Shown in pieces: positions 56,835 to 64,000 of a stretch of DNA of 64,000 nt. Below the pieces are notes generated by a model, which had not been told where the DNA came from, searched no databases, and worked only from the letters and a program-made list of their open reading frames with translations. This DNA is from JABMMZ01 sp964438995 (GTDB lineage Bacteria > Bacteroidota > Bacteroidia > NS11-12g > UBA955). Made by a program: the position numbers and the translations under genes. Each line of letters opens with the position of its first letter. Positions within the stretch are counted from its first letter, which is position 1. Location of the stretch: NCBI GenBank assembly GCA_964438995.1, contig CAYTMQ010000003.1, forward strand, positions 248,001-312,000, given 5' to 3'.

Positions 56835-58250
56835 TTAGAATTGAAAATAAATAAACTCACCTTGTGAACCGCTATTAGTAAATATAAAAAATGCCATTAA
56901 ACCATACCAGATAAATTCACTTTTATCAAAGTACTTTCGAAAAACCGAATTCTCTTTCATCAAATAGCAGATATGGAAAGTAATGACTGCAATTGAGAAC
57001 AGAACCAATGTAAGCTCCTTCATACCAAACTTTAAAGGCATACTAAAATTCTGAACTACAGATTGCAAGAAATATATAACATGATTAAAGTCTGTCAATT
57101 TAAATAAGAGCCATAAAAGTGTCACAATAAAGAAAACTATGATCATGCCAATATAGCTGCGCTTTTGACTGTTAACATGACTTTTAAATAAGAATCTTTC
57201 AGCTAGTAGGAAGAATCCATGAGCCGCCCCCCATACTGCATAACTCCATGCTGCACCATGCCAAAATCCGCCTAGCAACATCACAATAAATAAATTGATA
57301 TATGTTCTAACTTCTCCCTTTCTATTTCCACCTAGTGGAATATATAAATAATCTCGCAACCATGTTGAAAGTGATATATGCCATCTTCTCCAAAATTCGG
57401 AAAACGAAGAAGCTATATATGGGAAATTAAAATTATCAGGTAAATGGTATCCAAATAGTTTTCCAAGTCCTATTGCTATTAATGAATAACCTGCAAAATC
57501 AGCGAAAATTTGTATAGAGTATCCAAATAAAAGCAATATTAAATTTTTTCCAGACAACCCCTGAAAGTAAGGAAACATAATACTATTTGTAATATCATTT
57601 AAATTATCTGCTACAACCATCTTTAGAAAAAATCCGAGAATTAGTTGCTTTACAGCTTTTGTCCACTGAATATCATTAAAATCTTTATAGCCTATTTGAG
57701 GATAAAATTCTCTTGCTTTAAGAATCGGACCAGCTATGAGATGCGGGAAGAATGAAATAAAAAAAGCAGTGTTATAAAAATGTTCTGAAAACTTATTCGA
57801 TTTATTCTCAATGACAGCTTTACCTTTATACAAATCTAATAATAGACTAATTCCTTCGAATGTATAAAACGAGATACCTATTGGAAGAGGCACTGTAATT
57901 AAAAAATCCAAGAAACCATTCTTTAAACTTAACTCATTGCTAAGGGTGGTTGCTATTAGTGGACTGTATTTAAAGAAAGCCAGTATGGCTAGGTTAAAAA
58001 TCACCCCTATAATTAAAATTCGTTTAGCTTTACTTGTATCAACCTTATAAATGCTATAACTGCAGTATGTATTGATTAATACAGAAAACAGTAATAGTGC
58101 CAATAAGATAGGTTTCTGATAAGCATAAAAGAAAAAACTTGCCAGTAAAAGTACTTGTAACTGATTATTTCTAAACCATTTTATCGGTAAATAATAACAA
58201 GTAAAAACTAGAAATAAAAAAAGTAAAAATTCGAAACTATTAAAAAGCAT
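56835..58250 (-). CDS. MBOAT family O-acyltransferase (AlgI-like)
   Basis: The 471-residue protein has about ten helices and AlgI/DltB signatures: ISFYTFEGISLLLDLYKG, FFPHLIAGPILKAREF, FWRRWHISLSTWLRDYLYI, and the catalytic His in GGFWHGAAWSYAVWGAAHG. It moves acyl (usually acetyl) groups across the inner membrane to a periplasmic polymer. It pairs with the SGNH-like gene downstream. Confidence 0.93.
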   Translation of the reverse strand: MLFNSFEFLLFLFLVFTCYYLPIKWFRNNQLQVLLLASFFFYAYQKPILLALLLFSVLINTYCSYSIYKVDTSKAKRILIIGVIFNLAILAFFKYSPLIATTLSNELSLKNGFLDFLITVPLPIGISFYTFEGISLLLDLYKGKAVIENKSNKFSEHFYNTAFFISFFPHLIAGPILKAREFYPQIGYKDFNDIQWTKAVKQLILGFFLKMVVADNLNDITNSIMFPYFQGLSGKNLILLLFGYSIQIFADFAGYSLIAIGLGKLFGYHLPDNFNFPYIASSFSEFWRRWHISLSTWLRDYLYIPLGGNRKGEVRTYINLFIVMLLGGFWHGAAWSYAVWGAAHGFFLLAERFLFKSHVNSQKRSYIGMIIVFFIVTLLWLLFKLTDFNHVIYFLQSVVQNFSMPLKFGMKELTLVLFSIAVITFHICYLMKENSVFRKYFDKSEFIWYGLMAFFIFTNSGSQGEFIYFQF

Positions 58251-58676
58251 ATTTTAAATTATCACTGAGGCTATGATTAAATATTGGATGTTAAATTATT
58301 TTGGAAATTAAAATAGGACATCTTTTTACTTAAATATATCAAAAGATAATAATCTAAGACTTTTTTAGTGACTGAAGTTGTGTGTACAAAGTTTAGCATT
58401 TTTGTATTGTGTATTCAAGTGAAAGGTCATCGAATAGTCAACCTATTTTATCATGTTTCAAAACAAAATAACTTATTAATACTTGATTTACCAAATAATT
58501 ATCAAAACTACATTAACTATTTTAATTATTATACGCTGATTAACAGGCACATATAAATTTATTTTTACAGTTTTAGAAGTTGCTTTCTTCGATAATTCCT
58601 ACTTTGATGACTTTAGTAGGACAGTCCGGCCTGAATGACACAGTCGGGCTAGGAACTAAGATTTAATTTATTTTTG
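58251..58676. other. 426-bp AT-rich intergenic region
   Basis: There is no supported gene. The 62-codon frame at 58368-58556 has no homology that I recognise and unusual composition. The only structure is the tandem hairpin pair near the right end (58597-58650). Confidence 0.6.
58597..58650. repeat. Two tandem hairpins, the second resembling the tRNA-borne palindrome
   Basis: TCCTACT/AGTAGGA (58597-58603 with 58615-58621) forms one stem. AGTCCGGC/GTCGGGCT (58623-58630 with 58643-58650) forms a second, GC-rich one. On the minus strand the second shares GCCCGACTG with the two palindromes inside the tRNA copies. It may also act as terminator for the tRNA unit. Confidence 0.6.
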
Positions 58677-58777
58677 TGGTCTCAGAAGGAATCGAACCTT
58701 CATTTAGCGTTTAGGAAACGCTCGTTCTATCCCCGCCCGACTGAACGTCGTTCGGGCAGGCATTGAACTACGAGACC
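58677..58777 (-). tRNA. tRNA-Arg(CCT) with a 29-nt palindrome in the D loop
   Basis: The 101-nt gene folds as tRNA once the insert is removed. The acceptor arms are GGTCTCG/TGAGACC, the D stem GTTC/GAAC, the anticodon stem AGCGT/ACGCT with loop TTCCTAA (anticodon CCT), and the T arm GAAGG-TTCGATT-CCTTC, with discriminator A. The D loop reads AATG, then 29 nt, then GATA, where the sister gene has AATGGATA. All stems are intact and mostly perfect, so it may well be functional. CCA is not encoded. Confidence 0.85.
58732..58760 (-). repeat. 29-bp GC-rich palindrome inserted in tRNA-Arg (copy A)
   Basis: The insert is one hairpin end to end. CCTGCCCGA pairs with TCGGGCGGG (9 bp, one T-G) around an 11-nt loop. 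It is far more GC-rich than the surroundings. Copy B at 59135-59163 differs at two positions. Confidence 0.85.
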
Positions 58778-59010
58778 ATTTTACTTTTTAAAAATCTTCT
58801 TCCTGCTGCAGTTTTAAAATATTTTTCTCTTTGTATGGCTTCTATTTCAGTTTCAAAAGTCTCAAAATATACTATCTCATATGGAATATAAGGCTTTAAA
58901 GATTTAGTTAAACCACTATTATATTGTCTTAATCTTACAGCCAAATCTTTACAATGACCCTTGTAGTAATAATCTCTTATTACACTTTTTAGCACATAAG
59001 CATAGAACAT
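58768..59010 (-). CDS. Small GIY-YIG nuclease-domain protein lying between two tRNA-Arg genes
   Basis: The 80-residue protein is one GIY-YIG domain: YAYVLKS and YYYKGHC form the two-strand motif, LAVRLRQYNSG carries the conserved Arg, and EAIQREKYFKTAAGRRFL is the final acidic/basic helix. ATG 59010 is chosen, because the open frame to 59052 runs inside tRNA-Arg. The gene starts 18 nt after the upstream tRNA; its last codons (GTC TCG TAG) are nucleotides of the downstream tRNA. Such single-domain proteins are numerous in Bacteroidota; their substrate is unknown. Confidence 0.8.
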   Translation of the reverse strand: MFYAYVLKSVIRDYYYKGHCKDLAVRLRQYNSGLTKSLKPYIPYEIVYFETFETEIEAIQREKYFKTAAGRRFLKSKMVS

Positions 59011-59027
59011 AGTTTTAATTTTTTTTG

Positions 59028-59099
59028 TAGTCTCGGCGAGAATCGAACTCACATCAAATGTTTAGGAAACATCTATTCTATCCATTGAACTACGAGACC
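59028..59099 (-). tRNA. tRNA-Arg(CCT), canonical D loop
   Basis: This 72-nt gene has acceptor GGTCTCG/CGAGACT (G1-U72 wobble), D arm GTTC-AATGGATA-GAAT, anticodon stem GATGT/ACATT with loop TTCCTAA (anticodon CCT), T arm GTGAG-TTCGATT-CTCGC and discriminator A. It differs from the palindrome-bearing gene throughout the 3' half, so they are not simple copies. Confidence 0.92.
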
Positions 59100-59119
59100 A
59101 TTTTGCAAATAGTTTTGGT

Positions 59120-59180
59120 AACATCTATTCTATCCCCGCCCGACTGAACATCGTTCGGGCTGGCATTGAACTACGAGACC
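59120..59180 (-). pseudogene. 5' half of a third tRNA-Arg copy, also with the palindrome
   Basis: The sequence repeats GGTCTCG-TA-GTTC-AATG, a 29-bp palindrome, GATA-GAAT-A-GATGT and one T, then stops matching tRNA in the anticodon loop. No 3' half follows before the intact tRNA begins 20 bp on. It cannot form a tRNA. After the palindrome it matches the intact gene, not the palindrome-bearing one. Confidence 0.85.
59135..59163 (-). repeat. 29-bp GC-rich palindrome in the tRNA-Arg half-copy (copy B)
   Basis: Same site (between AATG and GATA), same length and 27 of 29 bases as copy A. The stem is CCAGCCCGA/TCGGGCGGG with one mismatch. Confidence 0.85.
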
Positions 59181-59263
59181 AATCAGGCTACAAAATTAAT
59201 GGTTTTTATACTTCTTCATCAATCAATTTTGTTGCATACCATTTTTTGCAATAAATTGCCCCA

Positions 59264-60775
59264 ATGTTTAGACAACTACTTCTAGCGTTTTCAGTATTCT
59301 TGTTTTGTAAATCCTCTTTTGCTCAAACAGGTATAATAACTTCTGCTGATAGCCTTATTTTTAAACAAGTCTTTGAACAATCGCTCACCAATGGCCATGC
59401 TTATGCCAGACTTGGAGAACTGTGTAAAAAAATTGGCGCTAGACTTAGTGGTAGTGATGCCGCTGAAAAAGGGGTTAACTGGGCTTATGATATGTTAAAA
59501 TCTTATGGATTTGACAAGGTGGATACGCAAGGTGTGATGGTGCCTCGCTGGGAACGAGGTAATATCGGGAATGTTCATTTCAACAGCCCATTGTTCATCA
59601 AACAATTCGGACAAGAAACAACCAAAAAAACACTTATAAAAAACATCCAAAAATCTGCCTATCCCAACTCACCTGCCCCTGAATTTGAGTGCGAGACATT
59701 TTTGAATTCTTTAGTAAAAGCAACTAACAATATTAAAGTACCAGCCATTGCACTTGGTGGCTCTGTAGGTGGAAAAGCTAAAGCGGGTATTGTTTCAATT
59801 ACCACCAAAAATCAATTGGATAGTTTTGGTAAACTAGGTTTACTAAAAGGAAAAATAGTATTACTAAACCGCCCAATGAACGAATCATTAATAAACACCT
59901 TTCATGCTTACGGAGGTTGTGTGAATCAACGTGTTCAAGGTTCTAATTGGTGCTCACCATACGGTGCTTTAGCAGTGCTTGTAAGAAGTGTTTCCAATCG
60001 CTGTGATTTGCATCCACATACTGGCGTTACTGGATATGACAAAAACATCCAGCCTATTCCAATGATAGCAGTTGCGACAGCTGCAGCCGATGTGCTGCAT
60101 TACTTGAGTCTTAATGACCCTCAACTTACTGTTGATATTGAATTTAATTGCCAAATGCTACCTGATAGACAGAGTGCCAATGTAATGGCTCAGACCAATG
60201 GTTCTAAATACCCAGAAAAAATCATCGTGTTTGGTGGTCATTTTGATAGTTGGGACCAAGGTGAAGGCGCACACGATGATGGTGCAGGCTGCATGCATGC
60301 CTTTGAAGCTTTGAGATTGTTAAAATCAATAGGCTATCAACCAAAACATACCTTGAGATGCATATTCTGGATCAATGAAGAAAATGGCGTTAGAGGGGGA
60401 AATGAGTATGCTAAAGTTGCTGCTGCTAAAAATGAAAACCATATTGTAGCGTTAGAAAGTGATAGAGGCGGATTCACTCCACGAGGCTTTGGAGTTGATT
60501 CTGTCCTTCTTCAATTGATTCAAAAATATCAACCATTACTTGAAAAGTATGGAGTTGGAGAATTAGAACAAGGTGGAGGAGGTGTTGATATTGCTCCATT
60601 GAAAAAACCATTTCCAAATGCACAATTTGTGGCTTTGCATCCGGATTCTCAAAGATACTTTGATGTCCACCATGCCGAAACAGACGTGTTCGAAAATGTC
60701 AATAAAAGAGAATTAGAATTGGGCGCAGCTGCTCTTGCTGTGATGATATACATCATCGACCAATCATTAGAATAA
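59264..60775 (+). CDS. Exported M28 family zinc peptidase
   Basis: The 503-residue protein has a signal peptide (MFRQLLLAFSVFLFCKSSFA) and a PA-type insert in the first half. An M28 catalytic domain carries His326 (GGHFDSW), Asp338 (HDDGAGC), Glu372/373 (INEENG), an Asp in LESDRGG and a C-terminal His (VHHAETD, 469-470). All metal ligands of a two-zinc aminopeptidase or carboxypeptidase are present. It probably degrades peptides in the periplasm or outside the cell. It ends 1 nt from the convergent metG. Confidence 0.92.
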   Translation: MFRQLLLAFSVFLFCKSSFAQTGIITSADSLIFKQVFEQSLTNGHAYARLGELCKKIGARLSGSDAAEKGVNWAYDMLKSYGFDKVDTQGVMVPRWERGNIGNVHFNSPLFIKQFGQETTKKTLIKNIQKSAYPNSPAPEFECETFLNSLVKATNNIKVPAIALGGSVGGKAKAGIVSITTKNQLDSFGKLGLLKGKIVLLNRPMNESLINTFHAYGGCVNQRVQGSNWCSPYGALAVLVRSVSNRCDLHPHTGVTGYDKNIQPIPMIAVATAAADVLHYLSLNDPQLTVDIEFNCQMLPDRQSANVMAQTNGSKYPEKIIVFGGHFDSWDQGEGAHDDGAGCMHAFEALRLLKSIGYQPKHTLRCIFWINEENGVRGGNEYAKVAAAKNENHIVALESDRGGFTPRGFGVDSVLLQLIQKYQPLLEKYGVGELEQGGGGVDIAPLKKPFPNAQFVALHPDSQRYFDVHHAETDVFENVNKRELELGAAALAVMIYIIDQSLE

Positions 60776-60776
60776 A

Positions 60777-62900
60777 CTATCGTATACCTGCACCAGGTGC
60801 AGCAAAATCAGAAGGTGATACCAATCGCAAGCTACCATCAGAATGGTCGGCCATTAAAATCATCCCTTTAGATTCAATGCCTTTGATGGCTCTAGGTTCA
60901 AGATTTGCTAATACACATACCTGCTTTCCAATCAATGATTCAGGCTCAAAATGTAAAGCTATTCCTGATACGATGGTGCGTGTTTCAAAACCTAAATCAA
61001 CTTCTAATTTTAATAATTTATCAGCCTTTTTAACTTTTTCTGCTGCTATCACAGTTCCTACTCTGATGTCCATCTTAGTGAAATCATCGAAACTTATAGA
61101 TGGTTTTTGAGGCTCTGCAACCCACTCAGATGCTTTGGATGCTTCTACCGCTTCTGCCTGTTTTAATTTTGTAGCATTCAATTTTTGAATTTGCTCATCA
61201 ATGATGGCATCTTCTATATTACTAAACAAATGTACAGCCTCTCCAATTGTATGACCTGGACTCAATTGAGTAAATGCAGACTTTTTGAAATCAGAAGCGT
61301 TAATGTTCAATATACCATTTAATTTTGATGCGGTAAAAGGAATGAATGGCTCCATCCACCAAGCAAGTTGTGCCGCTATCTGCAAAGCATGATTCATAAC
61401 AGTAGCAGTTCTTTCGGCATCCGTTTTTACAGTCTTCCAAGGCTCATTGTCTGCTAAATATTTATTTCCTGCTCTGGCAATGTTCATCACCTCAAACAGA
61501 GCTTCTCTGAATTTAAAATTTCTAATACATTCATCAATAGCCAATGAACATCTTTGTGTTTCATTGATCAATTGTTGTTCACTTTCAGTCACTGCTGCAA
61601 TTTCAGGTACATTTCCATTGTAAAACTTATGAGTCAATACAGCCACTCTGTTAATGAAATTTCCAAGAATTGCAACCAATTCACTGTTGTTTCTTGTTTG
61701 AAAATCTTTCCAACTAAAATCAGCATCTTTAGTCTCAGGGGCAATTGCAGTAAGCACATACCTCATCACATCTTCTTTGCCATCAAATGCTTTGAAATAG
61801 TCTTCCATTTCTACGCTCCATTGTCGGCTAGTGCTCATTTTATCCCCTTCAAGGTTTAAAAATTCGTTGGCTGGTACATTGTCTGGCAAAATAAAATCAC
61901 CAGCCGCATGCAACATAGCAGGGAAAATAATACAATGGAAAACGATGTTGTCTTTGCCTATAAAATGAATCAATCTTGTCTCATCATTTTGCCACCATAA
62001 TTTCCAATCATCTGCATTACCACTGGTTATTTTTGAATTTTCTGGATAAGAAAATTCTCTTTTTCCAGATTCTAATTCTTTAAAAAATGCTTTGGTTGCA
62101 GAAATGTAGCCAATAGGCGCATCGAACCAAACGTATAAAACTTTGCCATCAGCACCATTGATTGGCACTTTAACACCCCAATCCAAATCACGTGTCATTG
62201 CTCGAGGCGACAATCCACCATCGATCCAACTTTTGCTTTGACCATAGGTATTAGGTTTCCAATCTGCTTTATGACCTTCAAGCAACCATTCTTTTAACCA
62301 TGGTTCGTAATTTTGCAAAGGCAAATACCAGTGTTTCGTGGTTCTTAATACAGGTGCTTTAGAAGACAATGTAGAAATAGGGTTAATCAATTCGTTCGGA
62401 CTGAGTGCTTTTCCGCATTTTTCACATTGGTCGCCGTAAGCATTTTCAAAGCTACAATTGGGGCATGTTCCTTTGATGTATCTATCTGCCAGAAAGGTTT
62501 GATTTTCCTCATCAAAAAACTGTTCACTTTCCTCTTCAACAAACAAGCCTTTGTGGTACAATTTTAAGAAAAACTCTTGAGCTGTTTCATGGTGTATTTT
62601 ATCACTTGTGCGGTGATAGATGTCAAACGAAATTCCTAATTTCTCAAAATTTTGTTTGAGTAAAGCGTGATAACGGTCGATGATGGCTTTAGCTGAAGTA
62701 CTTTCTTTCTGAGCCTGAATAGGGATAGCAGTTCCATGCTCATCACTACCACAAACGTACATAACATCTTCGCCGCAATTTCTTAAATATCTTGTGTAGA
62801 TATCTGCAGGAATATAGGCACCAGCGAGGTGTCCAATATGTTTCGGACCATTGGCATAAGGTAGGGCGGCAGTTACTAGAGTACGCTTAAACTTCGACAT
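60777..62900 (-). CDS. metG: Methionyl-tRNA synthetase
   Basis: The 707-residue class I synthetase has the HIGH-type motif PYANGPKHIGHLAGAY, the zinc-binding knuckle CPNCSFENAYGDQCEKCGKA and the KMSKS-type motif GDKMSTSRQW. An anticodon-binding helical domain follows, and a C-terminal EMAP/Trbp-like tRNA-binding domain (DFTKMDIRVGTVIAAEKVK) from about residue 600 is used for dimerisation. It charges tRNA-Met. Its promoter lies in the gap shared with tRNA-Gln. Confidence 0.97.
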   Translation of the reverse strand: MSKFKRTLVTAALPYANGPKHIGHLAGAYIPADIYTRYLRNCGEDVMYVCGSDEHGTAIPIQAQKESTSAKAIIDRYHALLKQNFEKLGISFDIYHRTSDKIHHETAQEFFLKLYHKGLFVEEESEQFFDEENQTFLADRYIKGTCPNCSFENAYGDQCEKCGKALSPNELINPISTLSSKAPVLRTTKHWYLPLQNYEPWLKEWLLEGHKADWKPNTYGQSKSWIDGGLSPRAMTRDLDWGVKVPINGADGKVLYVWFDAPIGYISATKAFFKELESGKREFSYPENSKITSGNADDWKLWWQNDETRLIHFIGKDNIVFHCIIFPAMLHAAGDFILPDNVPANEFLNLEGDKMSTSRQWSVEMEDYFKAFDGKEDVMRYVLTAIAPETKDADFSWKDFQTRNNSELVAILGNFINRVAVLTHKFYNGNVPEIAAVTESEQQLINETQRCSLAIDECIRNFKFREALFEVMNIARAGNKYLADNEPWKTVKTDAERTATVMNHALQIAAQLAWWMEPFIPFTASKLNGILNINASDFKKSAFTQLSPGHTIGEAVHLFSNIEDAIIDEQIQKLNATKLKQAEAVEASKASEWVAEPQKPSISFDDFTKMDIRVGTVIAAEKVKKADKLLKLEVDLGFETRTIVSGIALHFEPESLIGKQVCVLANLEPRAIKGIESKGMILMADHSDGSLRLVSPSDFAAPGAGIR

Positions 62901-62921
62901 TGAATACTATAAATTTGAGGG

Positions 62922-62929
62922 CAAAGATA
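62922..62929 (-). promoter_or_regulatory. -7 box of metG
   Basis: On the minus strand TATCTTTG matches TAnnTTTG; it ends 21 nt before the metG ATG. Confidence 0.6.
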
Positions 62930-62979
62930 CAGTGTAGTAAAAAGGTTTAAATGATTTTTTAAATAATATTTAAGAATTT

Positions 62980-63011
62980 TTTGGTAAAAAAGAAAACAAA
63001 AATTACTTTTG
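62980..63011 (+). promoter_or_regulatory. Promoter of tRNA-Gln (-33 TTTG, -7 TACTTTTG)
   Basis: TTTG at 62980-62983 and TACTTTTG at 63004-63011 are 20 bp apart, the closest full match to the Bacteroidota consensus in this window. It lies 17 nt before the tRNA and may also serve prs. Confidence 0.75.
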
Positions 63012-63028
63012 CAGTCCTTTTCAAAGAT

Positions 63029-63099
63029 TGCCCGATCGTCTAATGGCAGGACTAGTGTTTTTGGTGCACTGTATGTTGGTTCGAATCCAGCTCGGGCAA
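63029..63099 (+). tRNA. tRNA-Gln(TTG)
   Basis: This 71-nt gene has acceptor TGCCCGA/TCGGGCA, D stem GTCT/GGAC, anticodon stem AGTGT/GCACT with loop TTTTGGT (anticodon TTG), T arm GTTGG-TTCGAAT-CCAGC and discriminator A. CCA is not encoded. It lies 29 nt before prs. Confidence 0.95.
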
Positions 63100-63128
63100 C
63101 TCTCTTAAAAGTTTTAAATCTCATCGCA

Positions 63129-64000
63129 GTGTCAATTCTTAACAAAGTAAAGATTTTCAGCGGCTCAGCCTCAAATTCTTTGGCGATGAAAATTGCCGAG
63201 TACTATGGTACCAGTTTAGGTGATATGACCTTAAGCAAGTTTAGCGATGGCGAAATGCAGCCAAGCTATAACGAATCTGTAAGAGGTTGTGATTTATTTC
63301 TGGTTCAATCTACTACCCCTCCAGGCGACAATTTATTAGAATTATTACTAATGATTGATGCTGCAAAAAGAGCTTCGGCTAACTCTATCACTGTAGTAAT
63401 TCCTTATTACGGTTATGCGAGACAAGACAGAAAAGACAAACCAAGGGTTTCTATAGGCAGTAAAATGATTGCTGATGTACTTAGTGCCGCAGGTGCTAAC
63501 AGAGTCATCACAATGGATTTACATGCTCCTCAAATCCAAGGATTCTTCAATATGCCAGTTGATCACTTAGATTCATCTGTAATTTTTATTCCTTACATCA
63601 AATCTCTGAATTTAGAGAAATTGGTGATTGCTGCTCCAGATGTGGGAGCAAGTAATAGAAATAGAGAATACGCGAAAGTTCTAGGTGTGCCAATGGTTAT
63701 TTGTGATAAAGAAAGACGTAAAGCCAACGAAATTGCAAGCATGACCATCATTGGTGATGTTACAGATGCAGATGTTGTATTGGTTGATGACCTTTGTGAT
63801 ACTGCTGGCACACTTTCTAAAGCTGCAAAATTGATTAAAGACAATGGCGCTCGTTCAGTTAGAGCCGTTTGTACCCACCCAGTTTTAAGTGGCAAAGCAT
63901 ACGAAAATATTGAAAATAGTGTTTTAGAAGAATTAATCGTTTGCGATACAATTCCAATGAAACATACTAGCCCTAAAATTAAAGTGCTTTCTGTAGCGCC
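63129..64000 (+). CDS. prs: Ribose-phosphate pyrophosphokinase (partial, 3' end outside the window)
   Basis: The frame starts at GTG 63129 and is open to the window edge, giving 290 residues of an expected 310-320. It makes PRPP from ribose-5-phosphate and ATP for nucleotide, His and Trp synthesis. Visible signatures are KIFSGSASNSLA, SDGEM, YYGYARQDRKDKPRV (ATP/Mg region), DLHAPQIQGFF and the PRPP loop VVLVDDLCDTAGTL. GTG is the only start that fits the family N-terminus. Probably co-transcribed with tRNA-Gln. Confidence 0.95.
   Translation, partial: MSILNKVKIFSGSASNSLAMKIAEYYGTSLGDMTLSKFSDGEMQPSYNESVRGCDLFLVQSTTPPGDNLLELLLMIDAAKRASANSITVVIPYYGYARQDRKDKPRVSIGSKMIADVLSAAGANRVITMDLHAPQIQGFFNMPVDHLDSSVIFIPYIKSLNLEKLVIAAPDVGASNRNREYAKVLGVPMVICDKERRKANEIASMTIIGDVTDADVVLVDDLCDTAGTLSKAAKLIKDNGARSVRAVCTHPVLSGKAYENIENSVLEELIVCDTIPMKHTSPKIKVLSVA

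Noticed and set aside
58368..58556. 62-codon open frame in the 58.3-kb gap
   Set aside because: No start context, no recognisable family and no neighbour in the same unit; AT-rich sequence yields such frames by chance.
58732..58760. Group I intron in tRNA-Arg
   Set aside because: The insert is only 29 nt, lies in the D loop and is one hairpin; group I introns are much longer and sit in the anticodon loop.

Overview
This AT-rich window comes from the chromosome of a Bacteroidota bacterium, most likely close to the Sphingobacteriia/Chitinophagia. The evidence is a fused MurF-Alr protein, a large PorU-like C25 peptidase, several secreted proteins with type IX secretion (T9SS) sorting domains of both classes, Reg_prop/LytTR signalling, and repeated promoter boxes of the TAnnTTTG type. 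No prophage, insertion sequence, CRISPR array or rRNA operon was seen.

Layout. 1-4.6 kb: DUF3109 and SprT-like proteins, a PspC-domain protein, an exported protein usually mislabelled 'asparagine synthetase B', the fluoride channel CrcB, an RmlD-like reductase and a DUF1573 protein. 4.6-13.2 kb: M13 lipoprotein peptidase, RadA, a dicarboxylate/amino-acid symporter, MetK, a polytopic membrane protein and an RsmI-related methylase. 13.3-19.3 kb: a PorU2-like T9SS peptidase joined to a lytic transglycosylase-like protein. 19.3-26.4 kb: amino-acid permease, MurF-Alr, an ATC-hydrolase-like protein, an apparently beheaded T9SS cargo gene and a type B T9SS cargo protein. 26.4-38.2 kb: PbpC, a LytS/LytTR two-component pair and a very large alpha-2-macroglobulin lipoprotein. 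38.3-40.6 kb: a T9SS cargo protein and divergent HxlR regulator and DoxX genes.

40.6-47.7 kb is a molybdoenzyme cluster: membrane protein, P-loop NTPase, MobA, FdhD, a small DUF7009-type protein, an FdhF/YdeP-like oxidoreductase and a GT-C-like membrane protein. 47.7-53.4 kb: ABC1 kinase, TetR regulator, a T9SS cargo protein and an outer-membrane-like protein. 53.5-55.9 kb: a five-gene ArsR operon (ArsR, SRPBCC, DoxX, two YdeI-like proteins) with a twin-palindrome operator around its promoter. 56-58.3 kb: an SGNH-like protein and an MBOAT acyltransferase.

58.6-59.2 kb is the most unusual region. It holds two tRNA-Arg(CCT) genes, a 5' half-copy of a third and a small GIY-YIG nuclease gene. 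One tRNA and the half-copy carry the same GC-rich 29-bp palindrome at exactly the same place in the D loop; the other tRNA has an ordinary D loop. The nuclease gene ends inside the palindrome-bearing tRNA. The window closes with an M28 peptidase, MetG, tRNA-Gln(TTG) and the start of prs.

Several genes (4661, 20777, 40665, 49787) have a promoter box ending only 5-8 nt before the start codon, which suggests leaderless or almost leaderless mRNAs.
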